NCBI GenBank assembly: GCA_964017045.1 | Contig: OZ024806.1 | Span: 26,213,503 to 26,277,502 of the forward strand | Direction of reading: 5' to 3' | DNA: 64,000 bases | From: Omphiscola glabra | Lineage: Eukaryota; Mollusca; Gastropoda; Lymnaeidae | In this document: positions 13,021 to 23,657 of the stretch, piece after piece | Layout of the letters: the number at the start of each line of letters is the position of its first letter | How positions within the stretch are numbered: position 1 is the stretch's first letter | Notes under the pieces: generated by a model | The model's database searches: none | Told to the model about the DNA's origin: nothing | The model's input: only the letters and a program-made list of their open reading frames with translations | Program-made: the position numbers and the translations under genes

Positions 13021-13574
13021 ATTATTTGAGTGTTAGCCCCATCAAAGTCACCACAACACAGCAACCACCTCTTCTAAACCCCACTTTAAAGGTAAGGTAA
13101 CATCACGCCACCCAGACACAGGCCAAATTATGCCAACTCCTACCCCATCCACCACCAACCCCGCCACCACCCACCCCGCCAACCCATGACACCCACACTC
13201 CCATGTCAAAGCCCGGCCGCCACCCACCATTCTCAACTTCACCACTCCACCCCCACACTTAAACCTCACCAAGACACACGTAGTTAAATCTAACGTCGCC
13301 ATCACGTAGACATGTCTCTCTAACGATTAGAATACAAGACTGTGATTTTACGAGCATGCAATTACAGAGTACCCTGCTTTATATTTAACTTGTGTAATCA
13401 TGGCGAAGTCTACATTAGAGACAGCTTCTCCTTTGAACTTAACCCCCCCCCCCCCCCAATCCCAACCACACCCTCTCCATTGCCCTTTCAAGAACACCTT
13501 GTACGAGTAAAATGTTCCTCACAAGTTGAGAGATCAAATCTTCATTAAGAAAAAAAAAAAGGTTTGCATTGCTA
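13021..13574. other. CA/C-rich and mixed sequence, no gene seen
   Basis: 13040-13300 is C-rich on the + strand (CCACCACCCACCCCGCC), and 13441-13458 is a C run. A poly-A run ends at 13560. Confidence 0.5.
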
Positions 13575-13920
13575 TTTTTTTATTACTGCACATATGGAGC
13601 TATAGTACTTTTTTATTACTGCACATATGGAGCTATAGTACTTTTTTATTACTGCACATATGAAGCTATTATATTTATTTTTGTCTCTGCATATATACAC
13701 CACTAGTACTTTTTATTACTACGTATTTAGAAGTATAGTACTTTTTTTATTACTGCACATATAGAACTATAGTACATTTTTCTATTACTGCACATATACA
13801 ACTGCAGCACTTTTTTATTACTGTACATATAGAATTATAGTACTTTTTATTACTGTACATATAGAACTATAGTGCTTTTTTTTTTACTGCAAATATAGAT
13901 CTACATAATATTTTTTACTG
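13575..13920. repeat. 33-bp tandem repeat, about 10 degenerate copies
   Basis: Unit TTTTTTATTACTGCACATAT plus GGAGCTATAGTAC. Confidence 0.85.
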
Positions 13921-14039
13921 CTACTTAATTTGAAAAATAAATGATTTTCTTTTTTCTGTTTGGGTTTAGGTGATTTTTAAATGCGAGTTAATGAAATCAT
14001 TTTACCATTGCTACATTAACATTTTATTTTTCAATTTGT

Positions 14040-14580
14040 CTTAAACTGTTTGTAATTGTCATCGGATGTCTCTTATTTTTTTCGGCTGTCTCTAATTGTC
14101 TTCGCCTGTCTCTAATTGTCTTCGGCTGTCTCTGATTATCTTCGACTGTCTCTAAGTGCCTTTGGCTGTCTGGGACCAGCCTGGACTGTCTCTTGCCAGC
14201 TGGGATTGTCCATGGCTGTCTATGACTATTTTAGGTAGGCTGTTTACGGTTTGCATGTAGCAGGTCTACACATCCCACAAAAAGATCTACACGTCCCACC
14301 AACAGATCTACGCGTCCCACTAAGAAATATGCACGTCAAACAAACAGTTGTATAAGACACACAAAAAGATATACAAGTTACACAAACATGTCTACACACA
14401 TATACAACACTTCATTGAAAACTAAGACATTTACAAATTATTTTTATTTAAAAGTCTGATAGCTTTACATTTAATACAGACATATTTACATGTTGATTTT
14501 TGGGAAAGTACAAATGGTTTTAGTCTTATTTTCTGGACGCTAATGAGACTCATTTTACGGGCATTATTTCCTCCATTACA
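14040..14580. repeat. 20-bp CTGTCTCTAATTGTCTTCGG array and related repeats
   Basis: About eight degenerate 20-bp units at 14060-14240, then a GATCTACACGTCCCACCAAC array at 14260-14400, then AT-rich DNA up to the gene 1 promoter. Confidence 0.7.
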
Positions 14581-14926
14581 ATAAGTTATTTAAAGACAAT
14601 GTAAATTGTTGCTCCACTCACGTCACTGCCCATAGATTACAAAAAGATTATCCCGAATTTTGTGAACGAAACATATCTATAATTATGTCATTGACCTACC
14701 TGTATGACAAAGAGCGGAATTACGGTACATGCAAGGGCAATTAAGATGATGATACCTCCATGTATGACCACGTGTGCACGAGGCGGGTAACCCGATGCCA
14801 TGGCTGTACAGGACATTGTCTTGGGGGGAAGAAATTAGACCCTCCCAAATTACAGGTGAGTCTGTAAATGGGACACGTTGCTGTAAAAGAACTGTTTAAA
14901 AGCAAGCTTGTTCCGACGACAAAGTC
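14581..14926 (+). promoter_or_regulatory. Promoter region of micro-exon gene 1
   Basis: About 350 bp that align with the region upstream of gene 2 (52981-53333), far better than the introns do. A 26-bp block at 14787-14812 is identical to 53192-53217. The motif ACGTGTGCACG lies at 14770-14780, 157 bp before the inferred start, and at 159 bp in gene 2; here it overlaps an E-box CACGTG. A TATA-like TTTAAAA at 14895-14901 lies about 31 bp before an initiator-like TCACTT at 14925-14930. The start site at about 14927 is inferred from that spacing. Confidence 0.65.
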
Positions 14927-15002
14927 ACTTCTCTCTACCTGGAGCCACGCTATAGCTAGTCGACTAGTGTCCACATCTTGAATTCTCTAGTCACTGCACG
15001 AG
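14927..15002 (+). other. Gene 1 exon 1 (5' UTR exon)
   Basis: Untranslated first exon of about 76 nt ending CACGAG before donor GTAAATAACTTTG. The donor and the next 20 bases match gene 2, and measuring from the matched initiators gives exactly 76 nt in both genes. The intron of about 596 bp then runs to the acceptor at 15597-15598. The 5' boundary is inferred from the initiator. Confidence 0.6.
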
Positions 15003-15598
15003 GTAAATAACTTTGTTGGATGTTCGTGTTTCCCGATTATGTGTATATCAGTATTAGTTTGGGTTTGTCTGTTACTTTATATGGTATTGCATTGTTTGCA
15101 TCTTGTTGTATTTTTTATTTCTTCGTTGGCTTTTATATCATTACTTTTTTGTTTTTACTGTATTCGCTTAGTTCTTTCTTCTCATACGTTTCTATGTCAT
15201 AAGTTGTCATGTTTATGTCTCTTTAATGCTGTCGTTTTTATTATGTAATACGTTTTTTTTTTGGTTGCATTGTCATGTGTTATAAGCACAATATTATCCT
15301 TAATGTTTCCGAGCTCTAAATTTCATATATCACAATGTGTATGTTGTCACAAGTTCCAATGAGCCTTACATATTGTTTACATATATATCCTTATGCGTTT
15401 GATTGTTTCTCACTTTAATATTTGTTATAGGTTTTGAGTTGCTAATTTTTTTTTTCGAACTCTAAAATCTGGCTAAGTGATACCGACTATTAATCTTATG
15501 GTAGTCCATTTTTTTTTCCTTTATTTGTTGAATTTTTTTATAAATAAAAGACATATTTCTTGTTAACGATGCCATTACTTTCCGTCGATTTTCAACAG

Positions 15599-15680
15599 CA
15601 AAAGAAAGATGTCGTTAAACTGCATGCTGGTTGTGACCGTCACCGTCCTGGTGGTCGGTGTGTTTGAGATATCTTCAGCT
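15599..15680 (+). CDS. Gene 1 exon 2: signal peptide
   Basis: After acceptor TTTTCAACAG there are 10 untranslated bases, then ATG at 15609 and 24 codons to the donor GTAAGT at 15681. The peptide starts MSLNCM, has a hydrophobic core LVVTVTVLVVGVF and ends EISSA, so a signal-peptidase site (S-S-A) falls at the exon boundary. Gene 2 has the same 10-nt leader and 24 codons with a conserved frame. The exon ends in phase 0. This exon makes secretion of the product likely. Confidence 0.85.
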
Positions 15681-16392
15681 GTAAGTTGTTACATACAGAG
15701 AGATAACTAACTAGATATATGTTTGTGTTATTTAAAAACATTTCATTTGTATGCTTAATGGCATGCATTGTATTCACCCGAAAGATATTTTTTGTTTACT
15801 TTAAAAATATCACAAGTAGTAAGTAGTATAACTAAACTGGGCCCTAACCGGGCACAGTTTTTTTTTTACACCAGGTCAGGTTATTTTAGAAAACAACTGG
15901 TAGGTCAATATGTTACCGTTAAACACGAGCTAACTTCTAATGTTCTATAATATAAAACGAAATCTACCGCCCTATGTCGTAGTTAGAGTCAACCGTTTGT
16001 GTCAAGCGATAACCCACTGAAAGGAACACGCAGTTGCCGGATCCAGGAGTAGAGATGACCATATAACCATTTTATAACAAAGACTGACGAAACAACGGTC
16101 ACCTTATAGCACAAATGTTTTATGCCTTCCTTTATTAAGCAACAGAAAAAAAAATCTTACAGACGCACCTATGCCAGAAGTTGAAGGATGACAGATGACC
16201 GAGTTATGCACGGGGTGCCGCTTAAGAACAAAGATGTGAAAACATGCAGTAACGTTACAAAAAAAAAAAGAAGAAGAAAAAATCCTTTTTACCAGCGTTC
16301 AGACTTAACGCATGCAGCTCGCCGCGTGACAACGATCAAAAACAATGAATAATAGTCGCCTACCCTTAAAAAAAGAAACGAAATGGCTATTG

Positions 16393-16800
16393 GTACCCGG
16401 GTACCAGAATTGAGAGTTTGGGATTAAAAAACGATTAAAAATATTATCGTTGGGTTTGTAAGACCGAATGAGGTATCAGATGAAAGATAATTCAATTTAC
16501 TATATGTTTGTAAACTTAATTCTTCATTTAAACTAAAATAAACTACTACCAATGACACACGTATAGCATTAGTCAAAATGGACACGGACACGCAGCGCAG
16601 CCATTCGCACCCGGGTACCATTAGACTCAATGCTATTCGGATTTCATTTGTAGCAGTTTATTTTAGTAAAACTGAAGAATTAAGATTACAAACGTATAGT
16701 ACATGCAATTATCTTTCATTTGATACCTCATTCGGTCTTACAAACCTAACAATAATATTTTAATCGTTTTTTAATCCCAACCTCTCAATTCTGGTACCCA
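16393..16800. mobile_element. Foldback element with ~175-bp inverted arms
   Basis: Left arm 16393-16570 and right arm 16629-16800 are inverted copies (shared phrases GAATGAGGTATCA, GATAATTCAATTT, AAACTAAAATAAACT). The 58-bp centre holds GGACACGGACACGCAGCG. The ends read GGTACCCGGGTACCAGAATT. It lies in the intron after the signal-peptide exon. A second copy is at 43296. Confidence 0.8.
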
Positions 16801-17493
16801 GGAAACTCGTTGCGTGACATCCTTTTTGTTTTACTCATTACTATCATTATAAAGCTTATCGATCTGGGGTGGGGGGGGGGCGGTTTTGAAGTGAACGCAG
16901 GATGCGCAAGCAGCAATATATTTTCAAGAAATATATATATGTATATTTTTTTTTTTTAAATCAACTATAATATAAATGTACATCAATTTTGTAAACAGAT
17001 AGACCGCATATACTTCTGATCTTGCATCGTGATATCATCTTTATGTATTTCATATTAACAATTACTTACATCTTTTTTACTAGCTTCGTGTTCAATATGA
17101 TCCATCAGATTGCAATCGCAACACTATTGTCATGTACAAACGTCTATAAATTCCTTTTAAGACGTACTTAAATAACCATTCTATCTTCGTCATTCTTTAG
17201 ATATTAACAACCGCTATTATGTTCAATGGAATCAACATCTCTTAAGCCTTCAACTTACATTGCTCTATTTTATGTTTTATGTTTTTTTTTCATTTTAATT
17301 TGAAACCAAATAAATAATTATCTCAATAAGATTATATGTAATATTTAGAAATACATTTATAATACTTCGCAGTAAAAATAAATATTGAGAATGCGATGAA
17401 AGTAAATTCTGTTTCAAATGATCGTTATGTTGGATGAAATTCACTTTTGAAGCAATAATATTTTTAACAAAATTGTTGTTTTTTTTCTTCCAG

Positions 17494-17526
17494 AAACCTG
17501 CCGATATAGCGAAAACGTCAGCACCG
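17494..17526 (+). CDS. Gene 1 micro-exon, 33 nt (KPADIAKTSAP)
   Basis: Strong polypyrimidine acceptor TTTTTTTCTTCCAG and donor GTAGGT flank 11 codons in phase 0, giving KPADIAKTSAP directly after the predicted signal cleavage site. A second GT four bases on (GTAACT) would break the frame. No counterpart was found in gene 2. Confidence 0.7.
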
Positions 17527-17956
17527 GTAGGTAACTCGTACAACACTTAGTGGTGACGTAGCCAAAAATGGCCGATTAAAAAAACCAAGATGTGCTTTCC
17601 TATCCACAATGGGGTATTTTATTTCCCGCAATACGGCGTCCTCTATCCATTATAGGGGGTATTCGTTTTATTTTCTCCACCAAAGGGCATTGTAAATTTC
17701 CATCAAAAGGGCCTCCCATATCTCCATTCCCAAACAACATGTATACTACACTCAATTATTGATGAAAACCTCACCAGTCACCACCAACTCCACCCTACGC
17801 TTATTGCCCCCTGCCCCAATCTTAACTTATATTTTAAAAAAAGGATGCAATTACATTGATCCTATCCTAAAATGCTATATTAATTATTACAAGCGTAGTC
17901 GGCTCTCTATATATTTAATTTAACTGCCAACACGCAATTTTATTTTTATTTTGCAG

Positions 17957-17983
17957 GTCAGTGCAAACCCGCTTGCTATTCCG
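17957..17983 (+). CDS. Gene 1 micro-exon, 27 nt (VSANPLAIP)
   Basis: Acceptor TTTATTTTGCAG and donor GTAGGT bound nine codons, VSANPLAIP, phase 0. The junction CCG/GTAGGT is the same as in the preceding exon. The donor is also the first part of a 59-bp tandem repeat that fills the next 300 bp of intron, so about four more donor-like sites follow it. Confidence 0.7.
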
Positions 17984-18290
17984 GTAGGTCTTTTGTCTTT
18001 CAACATGTAATAATAAAACCTAGAATGGTATTGAATATATCTGGTAGGTCTTTTGTCTTACACATGTACTAATAATACCTAGTGTGGTATGAAAATATCT
18101 GGTAGGTCTTTTGTCTTACAACATGTACTAATAATACCTAGTGTGGTATGAAAATATCTGGTACGTCTTTTGTCTTACAACATGTACTAATAATACCTAG
18201 TGTGGTATGAAAATATCTGGTAGGTCTTTTGTCTTACAGCATGTACTAATAATACCTAATATGGTATACAATATATCAGGTATTTCTTTT
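17984..18290. repeat. 59-bp intronic minisatellite starting at a splice donor
   Basis: About five copies of a 59-bp unit containing GGTAGGTCTTTTGTCTTACA. The first unit begins with the donor of the exon ending at 17983, and later units (18043, 18101, 18160, 18219) carry the same donor-like sequence, one mutated to GTACGT. Confidence 0.85.
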
Positions 18291-18651
18291 GGCGTACGTA
18301 TGCACTACTGGTGCATGTAATCGTTTTTAATACAAAATTGTGTTGGGTCTTGGGGCTTAAAAGTACTAGTAGTACACATAAAGAAGAAAAAAACAACACA
18401 TTTAGGAGGTTCCTCGTCCAGATACCTCAGCGTACGCGGGACCAAGACAAGGGCAAGGTCATACAATACCAACGGTCTATAATTGTAAATAATACTTATC
18501 TTTGTTTCTGCATTTACTGTAACCCTGTGAAAGACATTTAGGAGACTATCAAAGTCATAATTAATAAATAGTAGAGCTATACGTAGAACAACAAACACTT
18601 GGACAGATTTCTTGAAGCTCAAAAGACACTTATGTATCTTCTTTGGCGAAG

Positions 18652-18678
18652 ATAGTTGGACCACCTTTGATACCGATA
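18652..18678 (+). pseudogene. Gene 1 candidate relic of a 27-nt micro-exon
   Basis: These 27 bases read IVGPPLIPI and match the candidate exon at 55919 in gene 2 (MVGSPLIPI) with some differences silent. The upstream dinucleotide is AG, but the downstream junction is AT, not GT, so this copy lacks a donor. It may be a decayed exon, or both copies may be conserved intron sequence. Confidence 0.3.
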
Positions 18679-18837
18679 ATGTTCCGTTTTTTAAACTGGT
18701 TTCATGTCTCTATTGCTTGTTGGTTAAACACTATCTCCCCCCTCACCCCGAACATTCTAAACGTCAATTTTGATTTATTTAAATTTATTTATTTGAGTGT
18801 TAACGACAAATTTGCCCAGATACCGAATTTTGGAGAT

Positions 18838-18935
18838 GAAATTCGGTGGACTGCCAAGCTGTGAATGGCAATATTCATCATCAATGTGTGGGTATGAAGT
18901 TCGGTGGACTGCCAAGTTGTGAATGGCAATGTTAA
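18838..18935. repeat. 58-bp direct duplication
   Basis: Two copies of TTCGGTGGACTGCCAAG plus TGTGAATGGCAAT, 58 bp apart. Confidence 0.8.
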
Positions 18936-19019
18936 AATATCTAAATATTAGTTTTTTAGAATTCATCCGCGCATTGTTCAGAACGTTGGGTAAATATTTT
19001 CTTTTCATAATCTGGTTGT

Positions 19020-19125
19020 TTCATCATCATCATTATCATCACGTCCAGTCATCCTTCGACCGTTGGGGCACCACAGATGACATAAAAAACTATTCTTCTC
19101 CATTCCTCTCAGCCTCCTGCCCTAT
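19020..19125 (-). mobile_element. LINE 3' terminus with ATG-repeat tail
   Basis: A CATCATCATCAT run followed by CGACCGTTGGGGCACCACAG and GACATAAAAAACTATTCTTC. It matches 26628-26700, where it is joined to a recognisable ORF2 C-terminus, so this is a short 3' copy of the same family on the minus strand. Confidence 0.65.
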
Positions 19126-19219
19126 GCATATCATCGCCTACTTGTTTATAAAGTGAAAAAATATTTCTTTTTCCAATTTAATGTATTTATGTTGGTTTAA
19201 TATATTTCAATATCCACAG

Positions 19220-19264
19220 TCAAACACCACGAGTTCAAGCAACGACACAGTCGCAGTGAACGGG
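19220..19264 (+). CDS. Gene 1 micro-exon, 45 nt (Ser/Thr/Asn-rich)
   Basis: Fifteen phase-0 codons, SNTTSSSNDTVAVNG, between acceptor TATCCACAG and donor GTAATT. Two N-glycosylation sequons (NTT, NDT) are visible. Gene 2 has the same exon, same length and same GTAATT donor at 57434, with SNVIESSNNTVAVNE, so this is one of the best-supported micro-exons. Confidence 0.85.
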
Positions 19265-19389
19265 GTAATTAGCAACATTACATTGTTGCTTATAATTTTT
19301 TTTTTTAAATTGTTAGTTTTGTGTAACAGAAAGGTCTCATACATAGATCAAAGTCACGTGATCTATTAAAACTACTCCTCGGTTTAATA

Positions 19390-20200
19390 CATTAGTTCAT
19401 AGAAGCTGGGTAGCTAAGGCTAGTGCCGGCCGCTTGTTGTTAGGTGGGTAGCTAGAAGTGCCCACCATATGTTGCTAGCTTGGTAGCTAGTGTTAGTGGC
19501 CACCGTATGTGGTTAGTTGGGTAGCTAGATTTAGTGCCCACCGTATGTGGTTAGCTGGGATGCTAGGGTTAGTGCCCGCCGTATGTTGTTAGTTGGGTAG
19601 CTAGGGTTAGTGACCACCGTATGTGGTTAGCTGGGTAGCTAGTGTTAGTGCCCGCTGTATGTTGTTAGTTGGGTAGCTAGATTTAGTGCCGACAGTATGT
19701 GGTTAGCTGGGTTGCTAGTGTTAGTTCCCACCGTATGTTGTTAGTTGGGTAGGTAGATTTAGTTCCCACCGTATGTGGTTAGCTGGGATGCTAGGGTTAG
19801 TGCTCACCGTATGTTGTTAGTTGGGTAGGTAGATTTAGTTCCCACCGTATGTGGTTAGCTGGGATGCTAGTGTTAGTGCCCACCGTATGTTGTTAGTTGG
19901 GTAGGTAGATTTAGTTCCCACCGTATGTGGTTAGCTTGGATGCTAAGGTTAGTGCCCGCCGTATGTTGTTAGCAGGGTAGTTAAGTGAATTTACCTCTCA
20001 ATGTTAGTTGCGTAGCTATGATGCGTGTTCACTCAGTAATGTTGGCTGCGTAGCTAGGATTAGTGCCCACACAATGTTTTTTTGGCTGCGTGCTAGCGTC
20101 GAATGCCAACCCAGTATTGTTGGCAACTTAGCTAGGATTAGTATCCACTTAATGTTGTTAGCTGCATAGCTATGGTTAGTGCCCGTCCAGTATTGGTGAC
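19390..20200. repeat. 38-bp minisatellite, about 16 copies plus decayed copies
   Basis: Unit built on GTTAGTGCCCACCGTATGTG plus GTTAGCTGGGTAGCTAG, 38 bp between unit starts (19501, 19539, 19577). It decays after 19990. Confidence 0.85.
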
Positions 20201-20313
20201 CGAAATTCCAACTTTAAATTTGGAGAAAAAAGTACCCCCCCCCCCTCTTTCACCCCCACCTTCACCCGTGGTACATCGTTTGCATTTGTGTCAATACCTT
20301 TCTTCGTGATTTC

Positions 20314-20520
20314 ATGATGTGCTTTTATCAAAAATTCTTCATTAGACCCACTATTTGGTGGTCATTGCTGCATGATCATATATATAAACAGGTCAATAGA
20401 CCCACCATTCAGTGGTCATTATTACATTGGCACATCCAGAGCAGTAGACCCTGTTTTCGGTTGTCACTACTGGATGATGATATGACCAGACCCCTACTCA
20501 GAGTTGGTAGTTAAGCAGCC
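20314..20520. repeat. Degenerate ~66-bp repeat
   Basis: Three loose copies of AGACCCACCATTTGGTGGTCAT followed by a CATGATCAT part. Its open frame is incidental. Confidence 0.45.
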
Positions 20521-20715
20521 GGTTGGATTAGCTTTGAAGACTGACCAGATTGACCCTATGAATATCATTTAACATATGTGCTTCTGGATGATCCCATGTT
20601 GCTTACATTATAAAAGTGCATTGTTTTTATTTATTGATTATTCTAAATTTTGAAATGTAAATTTGTGATACAAAAAAAAAAAAATAACGTAGAGAAACTC
20701 AAATATGTGATTATG

Positions 20716-20766
20716 AACAACAACAACAACAACAAACAACAACAACAAAAAGAACAACAACAAAAA
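20716..20766. repeat. AAC microsatellite
   Basis: Mostly perfect AAC repeats. Confidence 0.9.
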
Positions 20767-20919
20767 GCCTGTTAAATGTATTCAAACACCAAACTGATCT
20801 AGATGATGGCATTTTCATTATGAGTCTTGTCCCAAAATGACAACTGTATTAATCAATGGAGGGAGTACGTTCATTAATGATAAAATTATATCTATCCCGT
20901 AGACTCGATTACAATGTGT

Positions 20920-21175
20920 TTATTAACATACCGTTTCAATAACGTTATGTTTATCCCAAAAAGATTCGAATACAATGTGTTTATTAACATACCGTTTCAA
21001 TAACGTTATGTTTATTACGAAAAGAATCGAATACAATGTGTTTATTAACATACCGTTTCAATAACGTTATGTTTATCCCAAAAAGATTCGAATACAATGT
21101 GTTTATTAACATACCGTTTCAATAACGTTATGTTTATCCCAAAAAGATTCGAATACAATGTGGTTATTAACATGC
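20920..21175. repeat. 61-bp tandem repeat, about 4 copies
   Basis: Unit contains GAATACAATGTGTTTATTAA and CATACCGTTTCAATAACG; unit starts are 61 bp apart. Confidence 0.9.
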
Positions 21176-21417
21176 ATTTTATAAAGACTGAGATTAAACA
21201 AAGAAACAAGGATGACCTTACTTTCAGAGTCTACTTAGTTTAAATTTTAAAAAAAAATGTTGTTGTCACGTGAAATTGCAATTTCATTAATTTAAATTTA
21301 ATCCACTGAACTTCCCAAAGGCACGGTCCTTATTTTGTGTACTTATTGTGTGTACTTATTTTGTGTACATATTTTGTGTACTTATTTTGTGTACTTTTGT
21401 GGACTTTATTTTTACAG

Positions 21418-21450
21418 TCAGACCCGGCGTCAGATGTAGTAAACGGAACG
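21418..21450 (+). CDS. Gene 1 micro-exon, 33 nt (SDPASDVVNGT)
   Basis: Acceptor TTATTTTTACAG and donor GTGAGT bound 11 phase-0 codons, SDPASDVVNGT. It starts with Ser and ends with an NGT sequon, like the exons on either side. It has no counterpart in gene 2, where only about 445 bp separate the neighbouring exons. Confidence 0.7.
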
Positions 21451-21485
21451 GTGAGTTACTTAACATGTGCTAAATAGTGTGAAAA

Positions 21486-21792
21486 CATTTTAGTATATAC
21501 ATATGTTAGATATTATCCAGACATTTTAATATATACATATGTTAGATAGCATCCAGACCTTTTAGTATATACATATGTTAGATAGTATCCAGACATTTTA
21601 GTATATACATATGTTAGATAGTATCCAGACATTTTAGTATATACATATGTTAGATAGCATCCAGACATTTTAGTATATACATATGTTAGATAGCATCCAG
21701 ACATTTTAGTATATACATATGTTAGATAGCATCCAGACATTTTAGTATATACATATGTTAGATAGTATCCAGACATTTTAGTATATACATAT
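21486..21792. repeat. 36-bp tandem repeat, about 8 copies
   Basis: Unit contains GTTAGATAGTATCCAGACAT and TTTAGTATATACATAT. The period is a multiple of three, so the minus strand is open for 87 codons; rejected as coding. A 15-bp GTGTACTTATTTT array lies at 21330-21405, before the exon at 21418. Confidence 0.9.
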
Positions 21793-21880
21793 ACAGTTTT
21801 CTAACACGCTGCGACGTAAAAATTGAATTATTTTTAACATAGATGCACGACATTTGAGTTAACATTATATTCTAATATTT

Positions 21881-22031
21881 AATACCTTTTTAGCGCCCCC
21901 AATACCTTTTTAGCGCCCCCCCCCCCATTCGAAAACCATACAATATTATAGTAAAATAGACCATTTGGCGCCCATTTGTGAGTAGCGCCCGGGGCATGAT
22001 GCCCCCTTGCCCCCCCCTCACTACGCCACTG
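21881..22031. mobile_element. Miniature element with CAGTGGCGTA ends, copy 1
   Basis: Inverted relative to the copy at 39689: GCGCCCATTTGTGAGTAGCG, GGGGCATGATGCCCCC and the terminus TACGCCACTG at 22022-22031. The left end merges with a duplicated AATACCTTTTTAGCGCCCCC. Confidence 0.65.
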
Positions 22032-22034
22032 TAT

Positions 22035-22895
22035 ACGGGTCCACTGAAGAGAGTTCATTTAAAGATTTGAGTGATTATCTCCTAAAGATCTCATTCTCAA
22101 TATTTGTGTTTTTGATATTTATTTTTTTATTGTTTAACGCGTTTGAAACTACTTTGATCGTTTCAAAAATTTCTTAAACAGTTCAAAGCATGCGCAGGCA
22201 CGGATCATAAATTAATGTTATCGTTCTCACTATTTATTATAAAGTGGTTAACTAGTTTGCTTGAGGCTTAAACAAAATTTTAAAAAAATGTGATGACGAA
22301 TCGGAGAAAATATTTGGTGAAATGAAGGATAAGGTAAAGAGGCATTAATCAAATTAGAAGGGGCGAACGAGTCTCCGATAGAAATAAGTTATTTTTCTTA
22401 TGTTATAAGTGATACTATTTTATTTTTTCGTAAAATACATTTCCTTGTTACTAGTTACTTGTTAAGTAAAGGTATATATATTTTAATGTTCGGAATATTT
22501 TTTTTTTAGAGTGCTATAGTTCAAAAAGCTAGAAATAATGAAAAAGCTATAGTTTATGTGTTATTATATATAAATTTGATATGCTACATGTTCTATTTTT
22601 ATGTTACATTATGGAACACAAGGTATCAAAACGTGTCTATTATAGTTCTTCTTGATGCTTGCGTGTTGCAGTTTCGTTCATGAAAAAATACTTCTGTTAT
22701 TTTGCTGAAGAGACTTAACATACAGGATTACCTGAATAGCTCAATTCATTTTTTTTTTGTTCGTGTCTTCAGTAAAGTTGTCCTGTTAATTTAATTTACA
22801 TTGACAACAATAGCAACAAATAACTAATTATATGTTAATGTCATAAGAACCCTACTGATTCAATGCAATACATTTTTTTAAAATATTTCTCTCGT
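22035..22895. other. Intron sequence, AT-rich, nothing recognised
   Basis: No repeat, splice pair or element was recognised between the miniature element and the exon at 22901. Confidence 0.5.
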
Positions 22896-22900
22896 CTCAG

Positions 22901-22948
22901 AGTGAGGGCCGTCTCTTGTCTGAGGGGGACAACCACAGCGTAACTAAG
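22901..22948 (+). CDS. Gene 1 micro-exon, 48 nt (SEGRLLSEGDNHSVTK)
   Basis: Acceptor CTCTCGTCTCAG and donor GTAAGG bound 16 phase-0 codons. The peptide has an NHS sequon and ends in Lys, so joining to the next exon gives Lys-Arg-Arg, a possible proprotein-processing site. It is absent from gene 2. Confidence 0.7.
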
Positions 22949-23149
22949 GTAAGGCAATTTTTAGTTTGTTCTATAGAAACAATCAACATTTTTACATCAA
23001 TAGTTTTATACCAGGGCTTAACCGGTTGCTGTTTTTAACACTGGGTCTGGGTATTAAGAGGAAATCCCATATGGGTACAGGTGTCTCAAGAAAAGAGTTC
23101 ACGTCTCGTTTTCAATAATATATGCCATCCTTTGCAAAGTAGGCCTACA

Positions 23150-23650
23150 TAAAGTCCTACACTTTGCTCTCTAAAAAATAGACCTATAGACAGTCCTACA
23201 ATCTTACCCGCCGACTTTAAACAATAGGCCTACGTAAAGTCCTACCCTTACCCACTGGTATTAAATTATAGTCCTAGAGACAGTCTATAGACAGTCCTAG
23301 AGACAGTCCTAGAGACAGTCCTAGAAACAGTCCTAGAGACAGTCCTAGAGACAGTCCTAGAGACAGTCCTAGAGACAGTCCTAGAGACAGTCCTAGAGAC
23401 AGTCCTATAGGCAGTCCTAGAGATAGTCCTATAGACAGTCCTAGAGACAGTCGTAGAGACAGTCCTAGAGACAGTCCTATAGGCAGTCCTAGAGATAGTC
23501 CTAGTAATAGTCCTAGAGACAGTCCTATAGGCAGTCCTAGAGACAGTCCTAGAGACAGTCCTAGAGACAGTCCTAGTGACAGTCCTAGAGATATTCCTAG
23601 AGACAGTCCTAGAGACAGTCCTAGAGACAGTCCTAGAGACAGTCCTACGC
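23150..23650. repeat. 12-bp minisatellite (AGAGACAGTCCT), about 32 copies
   Basis: Units AGAGACAGTCCT with ATAGGCAGTCCT variants; 23150-23270 holds the longer precursor AGGCCTACATAAAGTCCTAC. The period is a multiple of three, so the minus strand is open as a TVSR repeat; this is an artefact. Confidence 0.9.
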
Positions 23651-23657
23651 CATATCC

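Noticed and set aside
18305..18664. 119-codon minus ORF
   Set aside because: No motif, opposite to the gene, in an intron partly conserved in gene 2 without keeping that frame.
21513..21776. 87-codon minus ORF
   Set aside because: 36-bp tandem repeat; the period is a multiple of three by chance.
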